DNA from: Bacteroidota bacterium | GTDB lineage: Bacteria; Bacteroidota; Bacteroidia; Bacteroidales; Paludibacteraceae | DNA: 64,000 nt | Assembly: GCA_023391625.1 (NCBI GenBank) | Contig: JAEWAN010000034.1 | Location: 310,001 to 374,000 of the forward strand | Direction: 5' to 3' | Part shown: positions 1 to 9,262 of the stretch, piece after piece | How the letters are laid out: each line of letters opens with the position of its first letter | How positions within the stretch are numbered: the stretch's first letter is position 1 | Translations under genes and position numbers: made by a program | The notes under the pieces: generated by a model | What the model was told of the DNA's origin: nothing | Seen by the model: only the letters and a program-made list of their open reading frames with translations | Database searches by the model: none

Positions 1-150
1 CTGAAGGGCTTCATCGATAAATACACTCAGCAAGGCTGCGTGATTCATACCTTCATCATTAGACTTTAAAAACAAACAATTTTTTCCTTCGCTTAAAGCA
101 ACAGAACAAACATTAGTTGATGTTTCTATATGTAATATGACTGGTTCCAT
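1..150 (-). CDS. tsaB: tRNA threonylcarbamoyladenosine biosynthesis protein TsaB, N-terminal part (cut by window edge)
   Basis: The first 50 codons read MEPVILHIETSTNVCSVALS and onward to a segment with Met-Asn-His-Ala, the usual N-terminus of TsaB. In this family the start is the ASKHA-fold strand with the I-E/D-T-S motif, here IETST at about residues 8-12, and the N-H pair sits near residue 40. TsaB is the inactive Kae1 paralogue that partners TsaD and TsaE in making t6A37 on ANN-decoding tRNAs. The ATG lies at 148-150, about 25 bases downstream of a TAnnTTTG box on the same strand. The rest of the gene lies left of the window. Confidence is limited only by the short visible part. Confidence 0.85.
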   Translation of the reverse strand, partial: MEPVILHIETSTNVCSVALSEGKNCLFLKSNDEGMNHAALLSVFIDEALQ

Positions 151-171
151 GTGTTATTAAAAAGAATAGGA

Positions 172-179
172 CAAAGGTA
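172..179 (-). promoter_or_regulatory. Bacteroidota -7 promoter box upstream of tsaB
   Basis: On the minus strand the sequence is TACCTTTG, a full match to TAnnTTTG, placed about 22 bases before the tsaB ATG. A TTG occurs about 24 bases upstream of it, slightly further than the common 19-20, so the -33 element is weak. Confidence 0.6.
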
Positions 180-291
180 ATAATTATTTGCGAAAGCAGT
201 ACGCAATACTAATTCATAAAATCTTTGGAGAGTCTTATATAATCATATCCGGCTATCCAAATAAAGCAGGCTGCATTGCAGGAAGTTAGTC

Positions 292-435
292 CATAGAATT
301 TTACAACATTTTCTATTTGATGTAAATCAACGACAATTCATAGTAGGAAATTAGATTCACAATTTCCTATCTAACATAAACTCAATGATAATCCATAGTA
401 GGAGATTAGATCATAATTTCCTATTTGACATAATA
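292..435. repeat. three tandem hairpin-bearing repeats between mutS2 and tsaB
   Basis: Two good copies begin at 339 and 394 (55-base period) and share CATAGTAGGA, ATTAGAT and AATTTCCTAT blocks. A more degenerate, shorter copy begins at 292. Each copy folds on itself: TAGGAAATT at 344-352 pairs exactly with AATTTCCTA at 361-369; TAGGAGATT at 399-407 pairs with AATTTCCTA at 415-423 with one mismatch; the first copy keeps TAGAA/TTCTA. The array lies in the 3' untranslated region of mutS2. No U-tract follows the stems, so these are not ordinary intrinsic terminators. The rest of the 350-base gap (151-500) shows no gene. Confidence 0.7.
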
Positions 436-500
436 TAAATTATAAGAAAAAAGGCCCTGAGATTTTAATATTTAAAAAAGAAAGACATCTGACCGAAAAT

Positions 501-2957
501 TTACTCAAGCTCAATAACTGTAATTCCGGCTCCTCCAAACTGTACATGTTCATCCCTGTAACTTTTTACTCCGGAAACAGTATTTAAATATTGACGAATA
601 ACCTGACGTAATGCACCGGTTCCTGTGCCATGCAAAATACGGACACTATTTATACCAACCATAATTGCATCGTCAATAAAATATGTAACAACTTGTAAAG
701 CTTCGTCCACACGCATACCACGAACATCAATTTCCGATTTGAAAGTCAGTTTCCGTTTACGGACATCTTCCGTTTCCACATTACCTAAAACCGTTACTTT
801 CCGCGCTTCTTTTTTCAGCTGGTTATTACTTACTTTTTCCAGCTTATTGATTTTTATAGTCGATTTTAGCTGCCCGAAAGCTACAACAGCCTGATTTCCG
901 TTAATTTCCATAATACTTCCTGTCGCACTCTGTCCTGCAATACGTACATTATCTCCAATTTTAAGTGCTTCCGGTTCCGGATCTGCTTTTTTCTTCTCTT
1001 GGCGAATTGGTTGTTTTTTCGTTTTCTTTTTGGTTATGAGCACTTTAGCTGCAATTTCACCTTGTTCTTTTCCCAACAAATCCGTTTTAAAATCTTCAAA
1101 CTCTTTTCTTACGGCTTTTGTCCGCTCTTTTTCCGCTTTTGCCTCCTTGATCTGACGGATTGTATTTTCTATTTTGGCATTTGTTTCAGTTAAAATACCC
1201 TGAGCCTCCGTCTTAGCCTGGGAAATAATCTCTTTCCGTTGCTTATTTATATTATTCAACTCGCTTTCATACTGACTGACAAGCTCTTCCAGACGCTTTT
1301 CTTTCACACGGATTTGCTGCCGTTTATTCTCCCAATACCTCTTGTCCCGAACTATATCCTGTAAATGTTTATCATAATCAAGATGTTCCGATCCTACTTT
1401 TTCCGCAGCTTCTGCAATCAAATCTTCCGGCAACCCTATTTTTCTGGCGATTTCAACGGCAAAAGAACTACCCGGTCTACCTATGGCCAACTGAAAAAGC
1501 GGCTGCAAATGCTGCCTGTCATACAACATTGCCCCATTAATAATGCCTTCCGTATCTTCCGCATAATGTTTCAAGTTTGTATAATGGGTTGTTATCACTC
1601 CGAAAGCCTTTTTCCTGTTAAAACGTTCCAAAGTTGCTTCTGCAATAGCTCCTCCTATCTGGGGTTCTGTTCCTGTACCGAATTCGTCAATCAGTATCAA
1701 TGTCCCCGGATTACTGTTACGGATAAAAAACTTCATATTCAGCAAATGAGAGCTATAAGTAGAAAGGTCATTTTCAATGGATTGTTCATCACCTATATCT
1801 ATAAAAATCCGCTCAAACAACCCTACGGAACTGGAGTCGTGCACAGGAATGAGCAATCCGCACTGCAGCATATACTGTAACAGAACAACTGTTTTCAAAC
1901 AAACGGATTTACCTCCGGCATTAGGCCCGGATATAAGTAAAATACGTTGTTTTTCATTTAACGATATATTAAGGGGCACTATACTTTTACCCTGTTTCTT
2001 TAATGACAGATATAACAGAGGATGTTTGGCCTGTACCCACTCTAATTGACACACATTTTCCAAACGAGGATTAATAGCCTGTATTTCAATGGCAAATAGT
2101 GCTTTGGCACGCAAAAAATCAACTATACCCAGAAAATCCTGTGAAGCAAAAATCTGTTCTGTGTACGGACGTACAAAATCAGTGAACTCAACCAATATCC
2201 GTATGATTTCACGTCTTTCTTCATTCTCCAGTTCTCTGATACGGTTATTCGCTTCCACCACCTGTGCCGGTTCAATATACACTGTTTTACCTGTAGCCGA
2301 TTCATCATGCACAATCCCCCCTATTTTTCTTTTATAAGCAGGAGAAACCGGTATGACCAGGCGACCTTCCCTCATTGAAGGTGCTGTATCTTTCTCCACA
2401 TATCCGTCGGTCTGCGCTTGTTTTAATATAGCGTTTAATGTGCGTGAAACGGAACTTTGAACTTGAAAGATATCTTTCCGAATACGAGCCAGTTCCGGAG
2501 AAGCATTATCCTTGATCTTTCCGAATTTATCCAGAATTTTATCTATTTGACGGATTATTTCCGGAAACGTTTCCAGCCCTACGGTCAACTCATGTAAATA
2601 AGGGAACTCCTCCTGTTCATGATTATTTATAAAACTCACCAATTGCCGGACCGCTTCCAATGAACGACGCAAGTCAAAAACTTCCGTTTCATCCATAAAA
2701 AGCCCTTCAACCCGTATCCTTGACAAGGCTTCACGAATATCATAAAATCCACTGACAGGCATATCCTCCGTATCAACGGTCAATATGCGTAACATCTCAT
2801 CTGTCTGGTTCAGGGCATATGAAACATCATCGTAAGAAGAAGAAAAAGAAATAGCATCTACCCTCTCCTTTCCTAATGTACTAATACACTTGTTTTTAAG
2901 TAGTTGCCGTATAGTTGTGAAATCTATCTTTTGTTCTATCTGTTCCGGGTAAAGCAT
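501..2957 (-). CDS. mutS2: MutS2 family ATPase/Smr endonuclease
   Basis: 818 residues, the usual MutS2 length. From the N-terminus there are the MutS-type core and lever helices, then the ABC-type ATPase with Walker A GPNAGGKS (344-351) and Walker B ILIDEFGTGTE (421-431), a long charged coiled coil (about 520-650), a KOW-like segment (about 670-715), and a C-terminal Smr domain beginning around IDVRGMRVDEAL and containing LHGTGTGALR. MutS2 lacks the mismatch-recognition domain of MutS. Family members are reported to bind branched DNA and restrain recombination, and in Bacillus to act on collided ribosomes; which applies here cannot be read from sequence. The gene stands alone on the minus strand, divergent from the antiporter gene, with its own TAnnTTTG box upstream. 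Confidence 0.93.
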   Translation of the reverse strand: MLYPEQIEQKIDFTTIRQLLKNKCISTLGKERVDAISFSSSYDDVSYALNQTDEMLRILTVDTEDMPVSGFYDIREALSRIRVEGLFMDETEVFDLRRSLEAVRQLVSFINNHEQEEFPYLHELTVGLETFPEIIRQIDKILDKFGKIKDNASPELARIRKDIFQVQSSVSRTLNAILKQAQTDGYVEKDTAPSMREGRLVIPVSPAYKRKIGGIVHDESATGKTVYIEPAQVVEANNRIRELENEERREIIRILVEFTDFVRPYTEQIFASQDFLGIVDFLRAKALFAIEIQAINPRLENVCQLEWVQAKHPLLYLSLKKQGKSIVPLNISLNEKQRILLISGPNAGGKSVCLKTVVLLQYMLQCGLLIPVHDSSSVGLFERIFIDIGDEQSIENDLSTYSSHLLNMKFFIRNSNPGTLILIDEFGTGTEPQIGGAIAEATLERFNRKKAFGVITTHYTNLKHYAEDTEGIINGAMLYDRQHLQPLFQLAIGRPGSSFAVEIARKIGLPEDLIAEAAEKVGSEHLDYDKHLQDIVRDKRYWENKRQQIRVKEKRLEELVSQYESELNNINKQRKEIISQAKTEAQGILTETNAKIENTIRQIKEAKAEKERTKAVRKEFEDFKTDLLGKEQGEIAAKVLITKKKTKKQPIRQEKKKADPEPEALKIGDNVRIAGQSATGSIMEINGNQAVVAFGQLKSTIKINKLEKVSNNQLKKEARKVTVLGNVETEDVRKRKLTFKSEIDVRGMRVDEALQVVTYFIDDAIMVGINSVRILHGTGTGALRQVIRQYLNTVSGVKSYRDEHVQFGGAGITVIELE

Positions 2958-2998
2958 TCCGTATAAATAAAGATTCGTTATGTTTTTAAAATGGCTAA

Positions 2999-3006
2999 CA
3001 AAAGTA
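2999..3006 (-). promoter_or_regulatory. -7 promoter box of mutS2
   Basis: TACTTTTG on the minus strand, 42 bases before the mutS2 ATG. No convincing TTG at the expected upstream distance. Confidence 0.5.
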
Positions 3007-3070
3007 ACTATTTTCAGGAAAGAATAAAAATGACCGCCTCAATCTAACTTATTGATATAAACAAATTCAT

Positions 3071-3078
3071 TACATTTG
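3071..3078 (+). promoter_or_regulatory. -7 promoter box of the antiporter/two-component operon
   Basis: TACATTTG, 26 bases before the ATG at 3105. A TTG lies 16 bases upstream at 3052-3054, slightly close. It would drive the antiporter gene and probably the regulator and kinase genes behind it. Confidence 0.55.
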
Positions 3079-3104
3079 CAACAGACTAAATTCAAAATAA
3101 AATT

Positions 3105-4070
3105 ATGATGTTTATATCAATTCTTCTAATCGCTTTAGGATTTGCTCTTTTAATAAAGGGAGCGGACTGGCTGGTGGACGGAGCCTCTGCCCTCGCCCGA
3201 AAAAAACATATTTCTGATTTAGCCATCGGTCTGACTATTGTAGCTTTCGGTACTTCAGCCCCGGAACTGGTAGTCAATTCATTTGCCTCACTGGAAGGAC
3301 ATTCGGATATAGTATTTGGAAATATCATCGGCAGCAATATATTTAACCTGTTTGCCATTTTAGGTATCGTAGGATTAATCTCTCCCATTGTTGTACAATC
3401 CAGCACGGTGTGGAAAGAAATTCCGATTTCTCTTTTTGCCGCTGTCATACTGTTTTTCCTATGTAATAACTTCTTCATACAAGAACCTGGCTTACTTTCA
3501 CGTTGGGACGGTTTGGTACTATTTATTTTCTTCTCACTCTTCCTGTTTTATGTATATAAACAAATGAAAACCGGGGAATCTCCACAGACAGAAGGAAATG
3601 AAAAGAAAGCAGATATGTCTAATGTCAAAATATGGATATTTATCATCATTGGGCTGGCAGGTTTGATTATAGGAGGAAAACTGGTTGTGGACAACGCTGT
3701 TAAAATAGCAACGATATTAGGTATAAGCGAGAAAATCATAGCTTTGACCATTGTGGCTGCCGGAACATCATTGCCGGAACTGGTTACTTCTGTGGTTGCT
3801 GCAGTTAAAAAGAACAGTGACATTGCTATCGGCAATATTATAGGTTCTAATATATTCAATATATTTTTCATCTTGTCAATCAGCTCTTTTTTACGTCCGA
3901 TTTCTTACAATCCGATGTTTAATATAGATTTATACATTCTGGCAGGCGGCACCGTATTTCTCTTTATCGCCATGTTCACCGGTAAAAAGAAACGGCTTGA
4001 TCGTTGGGAAGCTGCTCTGCTACTGGCCGGATACATCATATATACCTTATATTTAATCGGAAAAGAGTAA
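3105..4070 (+). CDS. calcium/sodium antiporter, CaCA family (YrbG-like)
   Basis: 321 residues with about ten hydrophobic segments. The two alpha repeats that define the Ca2+/cation antiporter family are clear: GTSAPEL (49-55) with GNIIGSN (72-78), and GTSLPEL (220-226) with GNIIGSN (243-249). The acidic residue in each GTSxPEL is an ion ligand in this family. It is an inner-membrane exchanger, probably exporting Ca2+ against Na+ or H+. The gene begins ATGATG, so the start could be one codon later. The sigma-54-type response regulator starts 20 bases after its stop, so the three genes 3105-6813 are likely one transcript. Confidence 0.9.
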   Translation: MMFISILLIALGFALLIKGADWLVDGASALARKKHISDLAIGLTIVAFGTSAPELVVNSFASLEGHSDIVFGNIIGSNIFNLFAILGIVGLISPIVVQSSTVWKEIPISLFAAVILFFLCNNFFIQEPGLLSRWDGLVLFIFFSLFLFYVYKQMKTGESPQTEGNEKKADMSNVKIWIFIIIGLAGLIIGGKLVVDNAVKIATILGISEKIIALTIVAAGTSLPELVTSVVAAVKKNSDIAIGNIIGSNIFNIFFILSISSFLRPISYNPMFNIDLYILAGGTVFLFIAMFTGKKKRLDRWEAALLLAGYIIYTLYLIGKE

Positions 4071-4090
4071 TTATTACACACCATAACATA

Positions 4091-5455
4091 ATGAAACAAG
4101 GCAGTATACTGGTAGTAGATGACAATAAGAACGTTTTAACTGCATTACGCATTCTCCTGGAAAACTATTTTGAGAGAGTTACCTTACTGTCTTCTCCCAA
4201 ACAGCTGAATTTAACTTTAAGGGAATTATCTCCAGACATAGTGCTGCTTGATATGAATTTCACGGCCGGTATCAATACCGGCAATGAAGGACTGTTCTGG
4301 CTGTCTGAAATAAAAAAATACAATGCCGAAATCCCGGTTGTCTTATTCACAGCATATGCAGACATTGAGCTGGCTGTTAAAGCTCTAAAAGAAGGCGCCA
4401 GTGATTTTGTAGTCAAACCCTGGGACAATGCCAAACTGATTGCAACCCTGCAATCTGCTTATTCGCTGGGACAGTCCAAAAAAGAAATTAAAGTTCTTCG
4501 TGAAAAGCAAAGCCTGTTACAGGAAGAATTAAACAAGGAAACTTCCGTTTGCTGGGGAATATCTCCTCCTATGGTTGAACTGCATAAGCTGATAAAAAAA
4601 ATAGCGGAAACTGACGCAAATATTCTAATCACCGGAGAAAACGGAACCGGTAAAGAAGTAATTGCACGTGAAATACACAGGTTGTCACAGCGAAGCAAAG
4701 AAGCTCTGATTACCGTAGATATGGGGGCTATTAGTGAAAGCTTATTTGAAAGTGAATTATTCGGACACGTTAAAGGAGCATTTACCGACGCGAAATCAGA
4801 CCGTGCAGGAAAATTTGAAGTAGCTAACCACGGTACCTTGTTCCTTGATGAAATCGGCAACTTAAGCTATCCTCTGCAAGCTAAACTATTAAGTGCTTTA
4901 CAATCCAGAACAATAGTGAGAGTCGGTGGCAACACTCCCATACCAACAGACATACGGCTAATCTCTGCAACTAATACTGATATTCATACGGCTGTAAAAA
5001 ACAAAAATTTCAGGGAAGACCTGCTTTATCGTATAAACACAATCCAGGTAAAAGTACCTCCTCTGAGAGAACGCGCGGAAGACATTGAATTGCTCGTTAA
5101 ATTCTTCTTATCTAAATACGGCAGTAAATACCATAAGCCGGATTTAAGTGTTTCCACACAGGCATTGACCAGATTACGAGGTTACGACTGGCCGGGTAAT
5201 GTCCGTGAATTGGAACATACCATTGAAAAGGCCGTTATTTTATCAGAAGGTAATGTACTGGACGAAACTGATTTTTATCTGGAAAAAACATCTGACAGTA
5301 ATTATGATATCAAGAACCTGACCCTGGAAGAAGCCGAACATTTAATCATTAAACAGGCTTTGATACGCAATCAAGGCAATATGTCTGCTGTTGCAGCAGA
5401 GTTAGGTATCACGCGCCCTACCCTGTATAATAAAATCAAAAAATACGGATTATAA
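4091..5455 (+). CDS. sigma-54-dependent response regulator, NtrC type
   Basis: 454 residues from MKQGSILVVDD; longer reading frames upstream run into the antiporter gene, so this start is preferred. The receiver domain has D10, D11 and phospho-acceptor D54. The AAA+ domain has Walker A GENGTGKE (182-189), Walker B LFLDEIGN (about 253-260) and arginine fingers, and a C-terminal Fis-type helix-turn-helix lies at about 415-454. The sigma-54 contact loop reads GAFTDA (229-234) instead of GAFTGA. The protein should activate sigma-54 promoters when phosphorylated by the kinase encoded 11 bases downstream. The convergent ABC efflux operon carries a sigma-54-like promoter and phased dyads upstream of 15803, making it the likely target. 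Confidence 0.93.
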   Translation: MKQGSILVVDDNKNVLTALRILLENYFERVTLLSSPKQLNLTLRELSPDIVLLDMNFTAGINTGNEGLFWLSEIKKYNAEIPVVLFTAYADIELAVKALKEGASDFVVKPWDNAKLIATLQSAYSLGQSKKEIKVLREKQSLLQEELNKETSVCWGISPPMVELHKLIKKIAETDANILITGENGTGKEVIAREIHRLSQRSKEALITVDMGAISESLFESELFGHVKGAFTDAKSDRAGKFEVANHGTLFLDEIGNLSYPLQAKLLSALQSRTIVRVGGNTPIPTDIRLISATNTDIHTAVKNKNFREDLLYRINTIQVKVPPLRERAEDIELLVKFFLSKYGSKYHKPDLSVSTQALTRLRGYDWPGNVRELEHTIEKAVILSEGNVLDETDFYLEKTSDSNYDIKNLTLEEAEHLIIKQALIRNQGNMSAVAAELGITRPTLYNKIKKYGL

Positions 5456-5466
5456 GCAGGCTGTAT

Positions 5467-6813
5467 ATGTTCAAGTCCATACAATATAAACTATATGTTT
5501 CTTTAGCTGCCCTCATCCTGTCGGTGGCTGCTTTGACATATTGTATTTTTTTTAAGGAGTACTTGTATGCGATTATAGCATTCATTGTTTTTATTATATC
5601 CCTGATTTACCTTAATAAAAGTTTTAAGAAGTTCAACCAGAACATCCTTTTCCTGTTAAATGCTTTAGATAATGGCGATTATTCGTTTCATTTTTCAGAA
5701 ACCAAATTATCACGCCGGGAAAGGGAGTTGAATAAAATGCTAAACAGAATCAAAGAAATACTAACCAATGCACGGAAACAAGTTATTGAAAATGAGAAAT
5801 TTCTTTCTGTCATTGTGGAAAGTGTCTCAACCGGTATTATTATAGTAGATAACAGGGGAATTGTCCATACCACAAATAAAGCCACGCTTTCCCTGCTGGG
5901 TATACCCGTTTTCACCCATCTGAACCAGTTACAGAATATCAATGAAAACCTTCCGAAACAATTCCTGTGTCTACAAGTCGGCGATACGCTGCAAATGCCC
6001 ATTGTCAATGAACGGGAAGAGTTACAAATCAGTGTCCACGTATCTGAAATTAAGACCGAGCAAGGACACATGAAGGTTATGATCTTAACTAATATAGGGA
6101 ATGAACTGGAAATGAAAGAAATGGAATCCTGGATACGTCTTATCCGGGTAATGACACATGAAATAATGAACTCCATCTCACCCATTACCTCACTCAGTGA
6201 CACTTTGCTTTCCTTACTAAAATCCAATGATTTATCCATTGATGATAAAACATTAAAAAACAATACCATAGAAGCCTTTGACACAATCAGTACTACAGCA
6301 AAAGGTCTTTTATCTTTTGTTGAATCCTATCGCAAATTCACCTCCATCCCCAAGCCCCAGGTACAATTATTTTCACTTAATAGCCTGGTTACAAAAATAT
6401 TAAAACTATATGAGACACAAATTACAAATAAAGATATTAAAATAAATATCCTGAAATCCAACAACGATACATTAATTCATGCTGATGAAAAATTAATCGG
6501 TCAGGTATTGACCAATCTCTTAAAAAATGCAATTGAAGCCACCGGAAATACGAAACTGGAAGAAATTGATATTTCTATCAACGATAATTCTTCAGAAGGA
6601 AATATTTCCATAGCAATAGCCAATACCGGACCACTTATATCGGAAGAAGTACTTCCTCATATTTTTGTACCCTTTTACACTACAAAAGAAAACGGTTCCG
6701 GGATAGGATTAAGCGTTGCACGCTACATCATGCGCCTGCACGGGGGTAAATTACAGCACTATGTATCAAAAGATCAAAAAACCGTTTTTGTTCTGACATT
6801 CTACAACAAATAA
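5467..6813 (+). CDS. membrane sensor histidine kinase with PAS-like domain
   Basis: 448 residues. Two adjacent membrane helices (about 7-27 and 31-50) leave almost no periplasmic loop, so sensing is probably within the membrane or cytoplasm. A PAS-like segment follows (about 110-200, around SVSTGIIIVDNRG), then the HisKA box MTHEIMNSISPI with phosphorylated H231, the N box NLLKNAIEA (about 352-360) and the G box GSGIGL (410-415). This H-box form is common in kinases paired with NtrC-type regulators. The gene is the last of the plus-strand operon, 11 bases behind its regulator, and faces the efflux operon tail to tail. Confidence 0.92.
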   Translation: MFKSIQYKLYVSLAALILSVAALTYCIFFKEYLYAIIAFIVFIISLIYLNKSFKKFNQNILFLLNALDNGDYSFHFSETKLSRRERELNKMLNRIKEILTNARKQVIENEKFLSVIVESVSTGIIIVDNRGIVHTTNKATLSLLGIPVFTHLNQLQNINENLPKQFLCLQVGDTLQMPIVNEREELQISVHVSEIKTEQGHMKVMILTNIGNELEMKEMESWIRLIRVMTHEIMNSISPITSLSDTLLSLLKSNDLSIDDKTLKNNTIEAFDTISTTAKGLLSFVESYRKFTSIPKPQVQLFSLNSLVTKILKLYETQITNKDIKINILKSNNDTLIHADEKLIGQVLTNLLKNAIEATGNTKLEEIDISINDNSSEGNISIAIANTGPLISEEVLPHIFVPFYTTKENGSGIGLSVARYIMRLHGGKLQHYVSKDQKTVFVLTFYNK

Positions 6814-6817
6814 AAAA

Positions 6818-6841
6818 GTTGAGACGGAAATCCGTCTCAAC
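6818..6841 (-). terminator. intrinsic terminator of the ABC efflux operon
   Basis: Perfect 10-bp stem GTTGAGACGG / CCGTCTCAAC with a 4-base loop. On the minus strand it is followed at once by a run of six T, so it ends the efflux operon. It may also stop the convergent kinase transcript, but there is no U-tract on the plus side. Confidence 0.85.
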
Positions 6842-6913
6842 CCCCAGAAATTAAAGTTTTAATTTATAGAAATAGAATAAAACTTTACAAATAAACCACT
6901 TACAAATCTATGG

Positions 6914-9244
6914 CTACTCATCTTTCAATGCTTTCACCGGATTAATATTAGCTACTTTCCATGTCTGATAACTGGCTGTAAGTAATGTTACTAAAAAGGC
7001 GACCACACCAACCAATAAAAACATCCAAAGGTTAAGAGATACTTTTACAATAAAATTGCCCAACCAGACATGAAGGTAACCATAGGCTATAACAGAAGCT
7101 AATAAATAGGCTATTCCTATCCAAAGGATAAAATCTTTATTCAATAAAACCAATAAATCTTTTAATGTAGCTCCATTAACCTTACGCAGAGCTATTTCCC
7201 TAATACGAAGCTGCGTAGTATAATAGGTCATAGAAAACAATCCAGCCACACTTATGAGAAAGGCTATCAACATAGCGAAAAAAAGTACCTTATTTGCATT
7301 CATTTCCGAACGATACAATTGTTCATAGGTGTCGTCAAGGAAATGATATTCAAAGGCCAATTCATACTCCAACCTATTCCATTCTTTTTTAATTACATTT
7401 ATAGCTTCTTCCGGATTACCGGTTATTTTAAAAAAGACCGGACACCACTTAGTGTAATTGGTTGGCAAATAGACTTGTGGATTCACTTCTGAATGAAATG
7501 AATTATCCTGTATATCACGAATCACTCCTTTAACAATCAAAGAAAAATTATTGCTATTTGAAAGTGTTATATGCTGATCCACAGGATTGTCTCCTAATCC
7601 TAACAAGCGTGCTGCCGTTTCATTAACAACAACATAAAAACCCTCCGGAGTCGAATCATAAAACGGATTTTCACCATAAATAAACGAAATATCAAAAAAA
7701 TCAAAATAATTATCTTTAACATTTCGGAGCTGAAGCACCACATCCTCATTATTTTCCTTATGCTTTGCCATAACAACTCCTGTCCATTCTCCCATATCGC
7801 CTAACCGAGTGGTAACATCCAATATATTAGGTGATTTCATCACTTCATCACGTAAGGTCTGATAATTCTGCCCAAATCTTTCATGCCCCACCACATAGAC
7901 AATATTCTCTTTTTCAAAACCTAAGTCCTGTGCTATCATAAAATTGACTTGTCTTTGCATAAACATAACAACAATCAGCAGTGCTATGGAAGCTGTAAAT
8001 TGCAATACAAGCAGACTTTTTTGAAAAAAAGATACTTTTTTACCTTTAAAGCGGCCATAAAGAGTGTTTATGGGATTAAAACCTGTAATATAAAAGGCGG
8101 GGAAAGTACCGGCTATCAACACGGTAAGCAAAAACAAGCACAGCAGAAAGACATATAGCAAAGGAGAAGCAAAATCCAGAACAACAGATGATTGCGTAAA
8201 CGTGTTAAACACTGGTAAAAACACTCCGGCTAAAATCAAACCCAAAAGTACAGCTATAAATACATAGCACATCGTTTCTTTATAAAACTCCCATACCAGG
8301 CGGCTTTGCCTACATCCCTGGGATTTCTTAATACCCACCGACTTAGCCCTTAAGAATAAAGAGGAAACAAACAAATTGGCAAAATTGATACATGAAATGA
8401 TAAGAATAACACATGCAACCAGTATAAATATAGAAACCAGCATTTTATTCCCTACATTAAAAGGATCTTCCAGATACTTGGTTCCAAAATGAATTTCATC
8501 AAAAGGTTTTATCTTAATATAGATATTTGAGTCTTCATATCCGGGAGAATATTCTTTAAACATTTCCTGAAAGGTGGCATTTACCGTATTTAAATCCACC
8601 CCTTCCTGATACAGGAGAAAAGTCATATAAATTTCCTGATACTGATGGCTCCAAAGGTATTTTCCAAATATGGGAAAAATAATATCCGCCTGTAAGCTGG
8701 AATTGGAAGGCATATTTTCAATCACTCCGGCAATACGGTAATCATCACCATAACAATGAATCAGCTCTCCGATAGGATCCATTCCTGGATAATAACGGTT
8801 GGCAGCCCTCTCTGATATTACAATTTGGTCCGGAGCTGCAAAAACGCTTTCCGCACTTCCCTTTTTAAAATTAAAACTAAAAAATGAGAAGAAATTTGGA
8901 TCAACCAAATACATGGGAACCAATGAATAAACAACATTATTTATCTTCAAATCTTCTTTTTTAGGTGCTACACGGCAAAAGTCTTCCAGCCCGGGTATTT
9001 TATCTCCAATATTATCAATCAGTTCATAAGCTGAAAAAGCAGACTCTAGCGGAGCTCCATCATATTCTGATTCTACCGTCAGATGATATATACGTTCGCG
9101 GTTTTTCTGAAATTTATCATAACTTAATTCATTAATAGCCCAAAGTCCGATGACGATAGCTACCATGATTCCTAAACTCAGGTTGCCAATATTAAGAAAA
9201 CCAACTATTTTTTGTTTCCTGAAATTTCGTATAAACTCTTTCAT
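6914..9244 (-). CDS. ABC transporter permease, FtsX/MacB type (second of pair)
   Basis: 776 residues. An N-terminal helix (about 15-37) is followed by a large MacB-like periplasmic domain, three helices (about 270-390), a second extracytoplasmic domain, and three C-terminal helices ending with NPVKALKDE. This is the duplicated FtsX-like permease form common in Bacteroidota. It lies 18 bases behind the paralogous permease and is the last gene of the operon. With the ATPase, adaptor and TolC it should form a MacAB-TolC-like export or extrusion machine. The substrate cannot be deduced. Confidence 0.88.
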   Translation of the reverse strand: MKEFIRNFRKQKIVGFLNIGNLSLGIMVAIVIGLWAINELSYDKFQKNRERIYHLTVESEYDGAPLESAFSAYELIDNIGDKIPGLEDFCRVAPKKEDLKINNVVYSLVPMYLVDPNFFSFFSFNFKKGSAESVFAAPDQIVISERAANRYYPGMDPIGELIHCYGDDYRIAGVIENMPSNSSLQADIIFPIFGKYLWSHQYQEIYMTFLLYQEGVDLNTVNATFQEMFKEYSPGYEDSNIYIKIKPFDEIHFGTKYLEDPFNVGNKMLVSIFILVACVILIISCINFANLFVSSLFLRAKSVGIKKSQGCRQSRLVWEFYKETMCYVFIAVLLGLILAGVFLPVFNTFTQSSVVLDFASPLLYVFLLCLFLLTVLIAGTFPAFYITGFNPINTLYGRFKGKKVSFFQKSLLVLQFTASIALLIVVMFMQRQVNFMIAQDLGFEKENIVYVVGHERFGQNYQTLRDEVMKSPNILDVTTRLGDMGEWTGVVMAKHKENNEDVVLQLRNVKDNYFDFFDISFIYGENPFYDSTPEGFYVVVNETAARLLGLGDNPVDQHITLSNSNNFSLIVKGVIRDIQDNSFHSEVNPQVYLPTNYTKWCPVFFKITGNPEEAINVIKKEWNRLEYELAFEYHFLDDTYEQLYRSEMNANKVLFFAMLIAFLISVAGLFSMTYYTTQLRIREIALRKVNGATLKDLLVLLNKDFILWIGIAYLLASVIAYGYLHVWLGNFIVKVSLNLWMFLLVGVVAFLVTLLTASYQTWKVANINPVKALKDE

Positions 9245-9262
9245 TTTTCCAATACTTTAATT

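Noticed and set aside
292..435. CRISPR array
   Set aside because: Units differ, are only three in number, and the gaps between cores are themselves similar rather than unique spacers.
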